DNA of 6,803 bases from Clostridia bacterium (lineage in GTDB: Bacteria; Bacillota; Clostridia; Christensenellales; UBA3700), in contig CAAGRV010000093.1 in the NCBI GenBank assembly GCA_900772745.1, positions 1 to 6,803 of the forward strand, written 5' to 3'. The notes under the pieces were generated by a model. That model was given only the letters and a program-made list of their open reading frames with translations. It was not told the origin of the DNA and made no database searches. Position numbers and translations under genes: made by a program. Below, one piece after another: positions 1-6,759 of this stretch; position 1 is the first letter of the stretch; every line of letters starts with the position of its first letter.

Positions 1-1
1 C

Positions 2-580
2 AAAGAAAGCATTATCAACAAAATAATTCAAGATGCGACAGATAATGCAAAGTCAAATCTTGAAAAAGCTAACAATCAAGCCGAAGAGATAATATCAGCA
101 GCAAAAGCGGCGGCTGAGCAATTCCAAGAGCAAAACAAGGAAAAACCAAACGCCCTTGCTAGTGATATTATTGCACGCTCGCTTAGCGTGTCCAAACTTG
201 ACTGTCGCAAACTAACACTTGTTGCCAAAAAACAAATCATTGATGATATATTTGGCGAAAGTATTGAGTATTTTCGCACCAAAAAGTCCAAAGAGTATGT
301 GGACTTCGTAAATATGCTCATAGAAAAGAACGCACAAGACGGCGACGTGGTAATAGTTGGCGAAAAGGACAAGCAACTGCTTGATAAGGCTTGGCTTGAA
401 AAACTTGCTAAGAAAATTAAGAAAAATATCACTCTGTCAGAACAAGCGGGCGAGTTCAACGGCGGTATAATTTTGTCGAGTCAAAATTATGACAAAAACT
501 TGTCGCTTGAACTTGAGCTTGAAGTGTTGAGAGAAGACATCGAAAAACAAGTGAGTGAAATTTTGTTCGAGGAGAAATAA
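2..580 (+). CDS. ntpE: V/A-type ATPase subunit E (peripheral stalk), 5'-truncated
   Basis: Subunit E forms, with subunit G/H, the coiled-coil peripheral stalk that holds the A3B3 head still against the membrane a-type subunit. The frame is open from base 2 and ends at TAA 578-580, giving 192 visible residues. Bacterial E subunits are about 190-210 residues, so only the first few codons are missing. The visible N-terminal third (about residues 1-55) is rich in Ala, Lys, Glu, Gln and Asn with no proline until after residue 50, as expected of the long stalk helix. It begins KESIINKI, typical of these subunits. The rest reads as the globular alpha/beta head-binding domain (segments such as DVVIVGE and GGIILSS) and ends in an acidic helix. 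An internal ATG at 188 is not the start, because the homologous stalk helix lies upstream in the same frame. The next gene starts 1 nt after the stop. The assignment rests on sequence character and on its place directly before C, F, A, B and D. Confidence 0.9.
   Translation, partial: KESIINKIIQDATDNAKSNLEKANNQAEEIISAAKAAAEQFQEQNKEKPNALASDIIARSLSVSKLDCRKLTLVAKKQIIDDIFGESIEYFRTKKSKEYVDFVNMLIEKNAQDGDVVIVGEKDKQLLDKAWLEKLAKKIKKNITLSEQAGEFNGGIILSSQNYDKNLSLELELEVLREDIEKQVSEILFEEK
569..574 (+). promoter_or_regulatory. Ribosome binding site deciding the ntpC start
   Basis: GAGGAG at 569-574 lies 7 nt before the ATG at 582, inside the end of ntpE. The in-frame ATG at 555 has no comparable site and would add nine residues unlike the family N-terminus. 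This site therefore supports 582 as the start of subunit C. Confidence 0.75.
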
Positions 581-581
581 T

Positions 582-1568
582 ATGGCAACCAATTCTCTTA
601 TTTATTCCAATGCCAGAGTGAAAACTATGGAAAATTCCTTGTTGACGAGTGAAAAAATCACCCGTATGGTTTTCGCCGACAATTTGGAAGATGGCGTCAA
701 AGTGTTGACCGAGTCTGGCTATGGCGGAGAATTGATAAGCGATGCAAAAAACTTCGACGACATTATCCTTGCTGAAACAAACAGAGTGGCAAAGTTCGTT
801 GCCAGCGCAATCCCAAAAGATAGCGGTATGGAATGTTTGGTAATCGGCAGTGATTATCACAATGCCAAAGTGTTGGCGAAAGCTAAGTATGGCAAAGTGG
901 CAGAGTACGAATTGATGCTTATGCCAGCAGGACTGGTGGACGTCGAAATGCTCAAAGACAGCGTGATGAATGACAACTATTCGTCATTGCCAGCACCTAT
1001 GGCAAAGGCTTTGGGCGAATTGGACAACTTGCTCGCCGTGGGCAAAATCAACCCAAGAGAGATTGATATTAGGCTGGAAAAAGCTATGTATGAGCAAAGT
1101 TTGAGCATTGTGCGTAAGGCAAAAAATAAGAGCCTTGTCAACTATGTGCAAGCCAATATTGATTTTGCCAACATATCAACATTCGTCAGATGCAAAAGAG
1201 TTGGTATGGACGAGAAGACTTTTAAGGAGAGCTTTATCGAGGGTGGAAAGCTGGACAGAGCTTACTTCGTGGCTGTGTTCGACCAAGCCGTTGAAGTGTT
1301 GGGCGAGAAGTTGAAATATAGCGATTATCGACAAGCATCCGACAGCGTGACAAGAAGTGATATGAACGAGTTTGAAGTCGTGTGGGACAACTATCTCTTG
1401 GCAATATTAAAAGATGACAAGAATGACTTGTTCTCCATATCACCACTTGCGGGATTTTACGTAGCAAAAAAAATAGAGCTAAAAGTAGTCAGAATGATTT
1501 TGACACTGCTCAAAAATAACATTGACAAATCGCAAATCAAAGCGAGATTAAGGGACTATTATGTATAA
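582..1568 (+). CDS. ntpC: V/A-type ATPase subunit C (shaft-to-ring adaptor)
   Basis: Subunit C (the bacterial/archaeal equivalent of eukaryotic subunit d) is a funnel-shaped, mostly helical protein. It sits on the membrane c-ring and receives the D/F shaft, passing rotation between the two motors. From ATG 582 the protein is 328 residues, the usual size for the family (about 330). Its N-terminus (SLIYSNARVKTMENSLLTSE) fits the family pattern of a short helix followed by 'NARVR' and 'LL' elements. The remainder is helix-rich, with repeated Arg/Lys/Asp/Glu patches (for example the region around residues 150-215) and no signal peptide or membrane segment. It starts 1 nt after ntpE stops and its last 8 nt overlap ntpF, so coupled translation is likely. 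The C subunit is the least conserved of the six, so the call depends partly on its position between E and F. No truncation or frame problem is seen. Confidence 0.93.
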   Translation: MATNSLIYSNARVKTMENSLLTSEKITRMVFADNLEDGVKVLTESGYGGELISDAKNFDDIILAETNRVAKFVASAIPKDSGMECLVIGSDYHNAKVLAKAKYGKVAEYELMLMPAGLVDVEMLKDSVMNDNYSSLPAPMAKALGELDNLLAVGKINPREIDIRLEKAMYEQSLSIVRKAKNKSLVNYVQANIDFANISTFVRCKRVGMDEKTFKESFIEGGKLDRAYFVAVFDQAVEVLGEKLKYSDYRQASDSVTRSDMNEFEVVWDNYLLAILKDDKNDLFSISPLAGFYVAKKIELKVVRMILTLLKNNIDKSQIKARLRDYYV

Positions 1569-1884
1569 CAAAATTGCCATGATAGGAGATAGAGATATTA
1601 TACTTGCGTTCAAAGCTATCGGTATGGACACTTATGAGGCAACCGATGCAGAACAAGTGAGTTCTCTGCTCAAAAAACTCTCAAAAGAATGCGCTATCAT
1701 CTACATTACCGAAGACTTGGCACAAGAGTGCGAGAGCGTATTGGAGAGATATAAGACCAAAAGTTATCCAGCCATCATTCCTTTGCCATCATCAAAAGGT
1801 AGCACTGGTTATGGTATGGAAGGTATAAAAAAAGACGTAGAGCGTGCCATTGGGGCGGATATTCTATTTAATAAGGAAGATTGA
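1561..1884 (+). CDS. ntpF: V/A-type ATPase subunit F (central shaft)
   Basis: Subunit F is a small Rossmann-like protein that binds the side of subunit D and rotates with it; in E. hirae the equivalent gene is called ntpG. The protein is 107 residues, as expected (about 100-115). The N-terminal pattern [20 protein letters not shown] is the family signature: a beta strand, then a Gly-Asp turn, then a helix beginning near 'GF/AFKAIG'. A second strand follows ([10 protein letters not shown], about residues 45-54), and then the '[12 protein letters not shown]' motif (about 69-80), which is strongly diagnostic. AAGGGA at 1550-1555 is 5 nt before the ATG. The gene overlaps the last 8 nt of ntpC in another frame, which suggests translational coupling to C. 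It ends 2 nt before the start of ntpA. Confidence 0.95.
   Translation: MYNKIAMIGDRDIILAFKAIGMDTYEATDAEQVSSLLKKLSKECAIIYITEDLAQECESVLERYKTKSYPAIIPLPSSKGSTGYGMEGIKKDVERAIGADILFNKED
1873..1879 (+). promoter_or_regulatory. Ribosome binding site deciding the ntpA start
   Basis: AAGGAAG at 1873-1879 is well spaced for ATG 1887 (AAGGA ends 9 nt before it). It is too close to serve an in-frame TTG at 1881, which overlaps the ntpF stop TGA. ATG 1887 also gives Walker and catalytic residue numbers identical to those I know for E. hirae NtpA. Confidence 0.7.
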
Positions 1885-1886
1885 GT

Positions 1887-3647
1887 ATGCAAGAAAAAGG
1901 AAAAGTAATCAAGGTTTCAGGTCCACTTATTGTAGCGGAAGGACTCAAAAACTGCAAAATGTTCGACGTAGTAAGAGTAAGTGAAAAAAATCTTATCGGC
2001 GAAATTATCGAATTGCGTGGCGACAAGGCGTCTATTCAAGTTTATGAAGAAACAAGTATGCTGGGCACTGGCGAAGAAGTTTATTCTACCGATGCGCCAC
2101 TTTCTGTTGAGCTAGGTCCTGGTATCATCGAGGGTATCTATGATGGTATCCAAAGACCGCTTGTCAAGCTTGTCGAAAAATACGGCGATCGTATCGAAAG
2201 AGGTGTGGATATGCCTGCGCTTGACCATACCAAATTGTGGGAATTCAAACCAACAGTCGAGGTAGGTGAGGGCGTCGAAGAGGGCGATATTATCGGCACA
2301 GTGCAAGAAACTAAGATTATCGAGCACCGCATTATGGTGCCTTATGGCGTAAAAGGTGTGGTCAAAGAAATCAAGAGTGGAGAGTTCACTATTGATGACG
2401 TTGTGTGCGTTTTGACTACCGACAAAGGCGACAAAGAACTCACAATGTGCCAAAAGTGGCCAGTGCGTATTGCTAGACCTTACAAAAACAAGATGAGTCC
2501 ATCTCGCCCACTTGTGTCCGGACAAAGAGTTATTGATACGTTCTTCCCAGTTGCCAAGGGCGGTGCGGCTTGTATTCCTGGACCGTTCGGAAGTGGTAAA
2601 ACTGTCGTCCAACACCAGCTTGCAAAATGGGCTGACGCGGATATGATCGTGTACGTAGGTTGTGGAGAGCGTGGTAACGAGATGACCGACGTACTCAACG
2701 AATTTCCAGAGCTTATCGACCCAAAGACGGGCGAGGCTTTGATGAAGAGAACGGTGCTCATTGCCAATACGTCAGATATGCCGGTTGCAGCTCGTGAGGC
2801 ATCTATGTACACAGGTATTACCATTGCAGAATATTTTAGAGATATGGGCTACAACGTGGCGATTATGGCGGATTCTTCTTCTCGTTGGGCAGAGGCGCTA
2901 AGAGAAATGTCAGGTCGATTGGAAGAGATGCCTGGCGAAGAGGGTTATCCAGCTTATCTATCATCTAGATTGGCTAGCTATTATGAGAGAGCAGGTATTG
3001 TGTACACTCTCGGCAGAGACAATCGTATAGGCTCAGTTACTGCCATTTCTGCGGTATCTCCTGCGGGCGGTGACTTGTCCGAGCCAGTTACCCAAGCAAC
3101 ACTTCGTATCGTAAAGGTATTCTGGGGATTGTCCGCATCACTTGCTTACAAAAGACACTTCCCAGCTATCGACTGGATAGGTAGCTATTCGCTTTATCTC
3201 GACAAAATGGCTGATTGGTATGACGAAAATGTCAACACCGAATGGGCAAATTATCGTGACAAGGCTATGAAGATTTTGCAAGAAGAAGCAGAACTCGACG
3301 AAATCGTGCGACTTGTCGGCGTGGACGCTTTGTCTTATGAGGACAGACTTACTATGGAAACTGCCAAGTCTATCAGAGAAGACTATTTGCACCAAGATGC
3401 GTTCAATGACGTGGACACTTATGCAAGTATGGAAAAACAATACCGTATGCTCAAACTTATACTCGAATGCGACAAGGTGTCTAGAGAAATGCTCGCGCTC
3501 GACGTTGACCTCGAAGATATTTTGGCTATCCCAGCTAGAGAGAGTATCGGTAGATGCAAGTATATACCAGAAAATCAAATGAGTAGATTCGAACAACTTG
3601 AAAAACAAATGCGTCAAGAGTTGCAAGATCTTGCGAATATAGATTAA
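1887..3647 (+). CDS. ntpA: V/A-type ATPase catalytic subunit A
   Basis: Subunit A binds and hydrolyses (or makes) ATP. Three copies alternate with three B subunits in the cytoplasmic head. The protein is 586 residues, within the usual 580-600. An N-terminal beta-barrel (about 1-70; note [15 protein letters not shown]) is followed by the A-specific 'non-homologous' bulge insertion (about 110-190), which separates A from F-type beta subunits. The nucleotide-binding domain carries the P-loop GPFGSGKT at 232-239 (Lys238), the GER motif with catalytic Glu261 in VGCGERGNE, and the Walker-B strand MADSSSRW with Asp329. The segment [18 protein letters not shown] and a helical C-terminal domain (about 440-586) complete the fold. 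All key residues are present and no intein or frameshift is seen. The start at ATG 1887 is supported by its ribosome binding site. ntpB follows after 10 nt. Ion specificity cannot be read from this subunit. Confidence 0.99.
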   Translation: MQEKGKVIKVSGPLIVAEGLKNCKMFDVVRVSEKNLIGEIIELRGDKASIQVYEETSMLGTGEEVYSTDAPLSVELGPGIIEGIYDGIQRPLVKLVEKYGDRIERGVDMPALDHTKLWEFKPTVEVGEGVEEGDIIGTVQETKIIEHRIMVPYGVKGVVKEIKSGEFTIDDVVCVLTTDKGDKELTMCQKWPVRIARPYKNKMSPSRPLVSGQRVIDTFFPVAKGGAACIPGPFGSGKTVVQHQLAKWADADMIVYVGCGERGNEMTDVLNEFPELIDPKTGEALMKRTVLIANTSDMPVAAREASMYTGITIAEYFRDMGYNVAIMADSSSRWAEALREMSGRLEEMPGEEGYPAYLSSRLASYYERAGIVYTLGRDNRIGSVTAISAVSPAGGDLSEPVTQATLRIVKVFWGLSASLAYKRHFPAIDWIGSYSLYLDKMADWYDENVNTEWANYRDKAMKILQEEAELDEIVRLVGVDALSYEDRLTMETAKSIREDYLHQDAFNDVDTYASMEKQYRMLKLILECDKVSREMLALDVDLEDILAIPARESIGRCKYIPENQMSRFEQLEKQMRQELQDLANID

Positions 3648-3657
3648 GGAGTAGCTT

Positions 3658-5037
3658 ATGTTGAAAGAATATAAGTCAATTAAGGAAATTGTCGGACCAT
3701 TGATGCTCGTTGAGGGCGTCGATGGCGTAAAATATGATGAATTGGTGCAAATTGTTGCCAAGGACGGCTCTATCCGTATGGGTAAGGTGCTCGAAGTCAA
3801 CGGCGACAAAGCTATGCTCCAACTTTTTGAGGGTGCACAAGGTATTCAAATGTCGTCTACCAAAGTTAGATTTTTGGGCAGAAGTTTGGAGCTTGCTGTG
3901 TCAGAAGATATGCTAGGCAGAGTATTCGACGGACTGGGCAATCCTAAGGACGGCGGTGCTCCTATCATTGCAGAAAAAAGAATGGACATCAACGGTCAAC
4001 CAATCAACCCAGCCGCTCGTGACTACCCTGATGAGTTTATCCAAACTGGTATCTCAGCAATCGACGGCTTGAATACGTTGGTGCGTGGTCAAAAACTCCC
4101 AGTGTTCAGTGCGTCAGGTTTGCCACATGCCCAACTGGCTGCCCAAATTGCTAGACAAGCTAAGGTGCTTGGCACTGATAGTAAGTTTGCGGTTGTGTTC
4201 GCGGCTATGGGTATTACTTATGAAGAGGCCGAATTTTTTATGGCGGACTTCCGCAAAACAGGTGCGATTGATAGAGCGGTTATGTTCATCAACCTTGCCA
4301 ACGACCCAGCCGTAGAGCGAATTGCAACTCCTCGTATGGCACTCACCGCAGCTGAATATCTAGCTTTCGAAAAGGGCATGCACGTGCTTGTCATTATGAC
4401 GGATATTACCAACTATTGCGAGGCGCTGAGAGAAGTGTCCGCAGCAAGAAAGGAAGTGCCTGGTCGTCGTGGTTATCCTGGTTATCTATATACCGACCTT
4501 GCGACAATGTACGAGAGAGCGGGTAGAATTAGGGGAAAGGAAGGCTCTATCACCCAAATCCCTATCTTGACTATGCCAGAAGATGACAAAACTCACCCAA
4601 TCCCTGACCTTACGGGATATATCACCGAGGGACAAATTATTCTCAGCCGAGAGCTTTACAAGAAAGGTTTTAATCCACCTATCGACGTGTTGCCGTCTTT
4701 GTCAAGATTGAAAAACAAGGGTATCGGCGAGGGTAAAACTCGTGCCGACCATGCAGACTCTATGAATCAGCTTTTTGCCGCTTATGCTCGTGGTAAAGAG
4801 GCTAAGGAATTGTCAGCAATTTTGGGCGACGCCGCACTCACACCAGTGGATAGATTGTATGCAAAATTTGCGGAGGCTTTCGAAGAGAGATATATCAACC
4901 AAGGTTTCAATGAAAACCGTTCTATCGAAGAAACATTGCAAATTGGTTGGGAACTCCTCACAATTTTGCCTCGTAGCGAAATGAAACGTATCAAAGACAA
5001 GTATCTAGAAGAATTTTATGACAAGATAAAAGGATAA
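3658..5037 (+). CDS. ntpB: V/A-type ATPase regulatory subunit B
   Basis: Subunit B is the non-catalytic partner of A in the A3B3 head. It shapes the interface nucleotide site and supplies the arginine finger. The protein is 459 residues, the standard length. It begins [19 protein letters not shown], typical of the beta-barrel domain. In place of a P-loop it has [11 protein letters not shown] (151-161), the diagnostic degenerate motif of B subunits. [30 protein letters not shown] and [17 protein letters not shown] follow in the expected order. Arg350 in the PSLSR motif matches the arginine-finger position known from E. hirae NtpB. The C-terminal helical part ends in a basic/acidic helix. AAGGAG at 3646-3651, overlapping the ntpA stop, is 6 nt before the ATG. 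The gene ends 2 nt before ntpD. It is intact, with nothing unusual in it. Confidence 0.99.
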   Translation: MLKEYKSIKEIVGPLMLVEGVDGVKYDELVQIVAKDGSIRMGKVLEVNGDKAMLQLFEGAQGIQMSSTKVRFLGRSLELAVSEDMLGRVFDGLGNPKDGGAPIIAEKRMDINGQPINPAARDYPDEFIQTGISAIDGLNTLVRGQKLPVFSASGLPHAQLAAQIARQAKVLGTDSKFAVVFAAMGITYEEAEFFMADFRKTGAIDRAVMFINLANDPAVERIATPRMALTAAEYLAFEKGMHVLVIMTDITNYCEALREVSAARKEVPGRRGYPGYLYTDLATMYERAGRIRGKEGSITQIPILTMPEDDKTHPIPDLTGYITEGQIILSRELYKKGFNPPIDVLPSLSRLKNKGIGEGKTRADHADSMNQLFAAYARGKEAKELSAILGDAALTPVDRLYAKFAEAFEERYINQGFNENRSIEETLQIGWELLTILPRSEMKRIKDKYLEEFYDKIKG

Positions 5038-5039
5038 TT

Positions 5040-5678
5040 ATGGCAGTTGGAAGATTGAAAGTAAATCCAACCCGAATGGAGCTCAAACGACTCAAAGGTC
5101 GATTGAAAACAGCCACAAGGGGACATAAGTTGCTCAAAGACAAGTCGGACGAAATGATAAGAAGATTTGTCGAATATGCCAAGGAAAACAAAAGGCTGAG
5201 AGCAGAAGTGGAAGAAGAGTTGGCAGCAGCTCTCCAAAGCTTTGTATTGGCGAAAGCGGTCAGCGACGAGGCAACCATTCAGGAGGCTTTGGCTATGCCA
5301 AGCAAGTCTGTCGAGCTAGAACTCTCCACAACCAACGTTATGAGCGTACTTGTGCCAAAGATTGATATAAAAGAGTCCAAGTCGGATGAGAGTTATCCGT
5401 ATGCTTTTTCGGAAGTAACCGCCCAACTGGATAGCTCAATTATGACGATGAGCAGTTTGCTCGAAAAGCTTATAAGACTGGCAGAAGTGGAAAAAACTTG
5501 CAATATGCTGGCGGTGGAAATCGAGAAAAATAGACGAAGAGTAAATGCTCTAGAATATGTAATGATTCCACAAATCGAAGAAACAATCAAGTTCATCACA
5601 ATGAAACTCGAAGAAAACGAAAGAGGTAACATTGTTAGACTGATGAAAGTCAAGTCGATGCTGGCGGACAAACAATAA
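5040..5678 (+). CDS. ntpD: V/A-type ATPase subunit D (central shaft)
   Basis: Subunit D is the long antiparallel coiled coil that turns inside the A3B3 head and connects through F and C to the membrane ring. The protein is 212 residues, the usual size. The N-terminus matches the family signature: NPTRMELKRLKGRLKTA, then GHKLLKDKSDEM, forming the first long helix (about residues 8-75). A less helical middle section (about 82-125) would form the short beta-hairpin/loop region. The second long helix (about 125-205) carries RRRVNALEYVMIP, the most conserved C-terminal motif of D. AAAGGA at 5029-5034 lies 5 nt before the ATG, and only 2 nt separate it from ntpB. A terminator hairpin begins 8 nt after its stop codon, so D is the last gene of this transcript. 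No G/H, I or K gene follows it. Confidence 0.97.
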   Translation: MAVGRLKVNPTRMELKRLKGRLKTATRGHKLLKDKSDEMIRRFVEYAKENKRLRAEVEEELAAALQSFVLAKAVSDEATIQEALAMPSKSVELELSTTNVMSVLVPKIDIKESKSDESYPYAFSEVTAQLDSSIMTMSSLLEKLIRLAEVEKTCNMLAVEIEKNRRRVNALEYVMIPQIEETIKFITMKLEENERGNIVRLMKVKSMLADKQ

Positions 5679-5685
5679 ATCAACG

Positions 5686-5708
5686 AGTAGGCGAATGCCT
5701 ACTTTTTG
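5686..5708 (+). terminator. Intrinsic terminator ending the V/A-ATPase operon
   Basis: A perfect 7-bp stem (AGTAGGC, 5686-5692, with GCCTACT, 5697-5703) closes a GAAT tetraloop. It runs directly into a T-tract (five Ts, 5703-5707), then GTTTG. An eighth G-U pair (5685 with 5704) is possible. It sits just after the ntpD stop, as expected for the end of the operon. The stem is short, so some readthrough into the downstream lipoprotein gene is possible. Confidence 0.8.
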
Positions 5709-5746
5709 TTTGGGAAAGCGGTAAAATTCACAATCGAAAAAGCATA

Positions 5747-5836
5747 TTGCAAACAAATAAAAAAATCTAAATAAATTGATTAAAACGTGCAACAAAATTC
5801 ATATTTTGCCCAATATGTGCATAAAGTTTAATGTAC
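5747..5836 (+). promoter_or_regulatory. AT-rich intergenic region with weak promoter candidates for the lipoprotein gene
   Basis: The 174-nt gap between ntpD and the lipoprotein gene (5679-5852) begins with the operon terminator. The rest is strongly AT-rich, consistent with a promoter. The best sigma-A-like pairing I see is TTGATT (5776-5781) with CATATT (5800-5805), an 18-nt spacer and 4 of 6 matches in each box. TTGCAA (5747-5752) has no convincing -10 partner. TTTAAT (5827-5832) resembles a -10 box but has only a poor TTGCCC 15 nt upstream. An inverted pair, CATATTG (5743-5749) and CAATATG (5811-5817), flanks the main candidate. A promoter is expected because of the preceding terminator, but its exact position is not certain. 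Confidence 0.3.
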
Positions 5837-5840
5837 AAAA

Positions 5841-5847
5841 AAGGGGG
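5841..5847 (+). promoter_or_regulatory. Ribosome binding site of the lipoprotein gene
   Basis: AAGGGGG at 5841-5847 lies 5 nt before ATG 5853. It fixes the start immediately before a typical signal peptide (Met-Lys-Lys-Arg). Confidence 0.7.
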
Positions 5848-5852
5848 CAAAG

Positions 5853-6554
5853 ATGAAGAAGAGAATAACTACAATTTTGGTGGTAATAGTTGCAGTTTGT
5901 TTGTTGATGGTAGCTTGTACAGACGACAGACCAAATATTCAAAAAGTGAGCGAATTGGTGTCCAACAAGCAAACAATGATGATGATTGGGACAGATGAAA
6001 ACTTTGGCGTGATGGTAAGTCAAATGCACGAAGAAGACGTCTTCGTGGCGGACGGATTGGTAGGCAAACAAACCACCAACACAACACTTGTGGTCAAACC
6101 GCTCAAAGCTGATTTGCTGGGCAAACAATATACTTATACTTTGGTAGGCGAAAAGGGGAGTTTGAGTGGAGAATTGGTCAAAGATAACCTTGGTGTGACG
6201 TTCAAAACCAAACTTGAAGGCATTGAAAATATCGGCGCTATCAAGCAGGTAATTGTAAAGTATGACGACAAGGAAGTTGCCATTGACCTTGCGGACAAAA
6301 TGGTGGGGCTAGACTGGCAAAAAGTGCTCAAAATTGCGTATGAAACCTATCAAGACAAAATTGATGAGGCTATGGATAGCAAAGACGGATTGAAAAGAGA
6401 AGTGTATATCAAGATGCTGTCCGACAAAGCAACGCTTGGGGGAGAATGCTATTGGTATGTGTCGTTCATTGCGTCGAGAGATGACTATTGGGCAGTGCTC
6501 ATTGACACGAATGGCAGTGTGGTAAACAAGCGAGAGCATTGTATAAAAAGCTGA
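5853..6554 (+). CDS. Putative secreted lipoprotein of unrecognised family
   Basis: I do not recognise this 233-residue protein. Its N-terminus is a lipoprotein signal peptide: KKR at 2-4, a hydrophobic stretch (about 5-20), then the lipobox MVAC with Cys22 as the predicted lipidated residue. Met at the -3 position is slightly unusual. The mature part starts with acidic and polar residues, so it should be anchored on the outer face of the cytoplasmic membrane. Residues about 30-150 look beta-rich, with alternating hydrophobic residues (for example TTLVVKPLKA and QVIVKYDDKEVAIDL). Residues about 154-172 look helical, and the C-terminus (YWYVSFIAS, then YWAVLIDTNGSVV) resembles the last strands of small PepSY-like domains; that likeness is only an impression. 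Cys199 and Cys230 are the only cysteines after the lipidation site. The gene follows a terminator, has its own ribosome binding site and ends before a second terminator, so it is probably monocistronic. A functional link to the ATPase is not supported. Confidence 0.85.
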   Translation: MKKRITTILVVIVAVCLLMVACTDDRPNIQKVSELVSNKQTMMMIGTDENFGVMVSQMHEEDVFVADGLVGKQTTNTTLVVKPLKADLLGKQYTYTLVGEKGSLSGELVKDNLGVTFKTKLEGIENIGAIKQVIVKYDDKEVAIDLADKMVGLDWQKVLKIAYETYQDKIDEAMDSKDGLKREVYIKMLSDKATLGGECYWYVSFIASRDDYWAVLIDTNGSVVNKREHCIKS

Positions 6555-6585
6555 AAAGTCGATACATATCAACAAAATGCACAAA

Positions 6586-6628
6586 AAAACAAGTCTATCA
6601 ATCGACAGACTTGTTTTATTTTATTTTA
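6586..6628. terminator. Strong bidirectional intrinsic terminator
   Basis: An 11-bp perfect stem (6586-6596 with 6607-6617, core ACAAGTCT/AGACTTGT) encloses a 10-nt loop. Two further inner pairs (TC/GA) are possible across one A-C mismatch. On the + strand it is followed by TTTTA repeated three times (6614-6628). On the - strand the run of seven As at 6583-6589 gives a U-tract. It starts 32 nt after the lipoprotein stop and lies just beyond the stop of the convergent minus-strand frame, so it can serve both. Confidence 0.85.
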
Positions 6629-6630
6629 TG

Positions 6631-6759
6631 TTATTTTTGTTTTGTTTGTTCTTGCTTTTCGGCAAGTTTTTTGGCAGCTTTCTTTTCTTTGTTGATGCGT
6701 TTCATTTCTTTGGCTGCCGCACTACGTTCCCGTATCGTATTGCATCGCCGTGAAGGCAT
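6631..6759 (-). CDS. Lys-rich 3' coding end on the minus strand, gene incomplete or disrupted
   Basis: Reading the minus strand, a frame ends at TAA (6633-6631) after a tail very rich in Lys, Ala, Glu and Gln (KEMKRINKEKKAAKKLAEKQ, then a short basic end). This looks like the charged helical C-terminus of a real protein, and the terminator just beyond it supports a gene ending here. The frame opens at ATG 6759-6757, giving 42 residues. The preceding in-frame codons are Ile, Ala and a TAG stop (6768-6766), so in the sequence as given it cannot continue further upstream. Only a weak AGG precedes the ATG. The first part (MPSRRCNTIRERS) does not look like the Lys-rich tail. The likeliest reading is that only the tail is genuine and its true upstream part is in another frame or lost at a junction. 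An independent 42-residue protein is possible but less likely. The function is unknown. Confidence 0.4.
   Translation of the reverse strand: MPSRRCNTIRERSAAAKEMKRINKEKKAAKKLAEKQEQTKQK

Noticed and set aside
188..190. ATG at 188 as the start of subunit E
   Set aside because: The frame is open back to base 2 and encodes the stalk helix expected of subunit E, so the true start lies before the window.
555..581. Upstream ATG at 555 as the start of subunit C
   Set aside because: It lies inside ntpE without a ribosome binding site and would add a nine-residue extension unlike the family. ATG 582 has GAGGAG at ideal spacing.
2112..2615. Minus-strand open frame of 167 codons inside ntpA
   Set aside because: It is antisense to the conserved A-subunit sequence, including the P-loop region, and has no independent support.
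3138..3809. Long minus-strand open frame (223 codons) across the ntpA/ntpB junction
   Set aside because: It lies entirely antisense to two highly conserved ATPase genes. Its translation is rich in Phe, Ser, His and Ile with no recognisable domain, and it shows no ribosome binding site. It is a shadow of the real genes.
6027..6047. Inverted repeat CACGAA...TTCGTG and a 12-bp palindrome GAAGACGTCTTC (6033-6044) within the lipoprotein gene
   Set aside because: It is fully explained by coding sequence (His-Glu-Glu-Asp-Val-Phe-Val), is a single copy, and is not at a gene boundary. It is probably chance.
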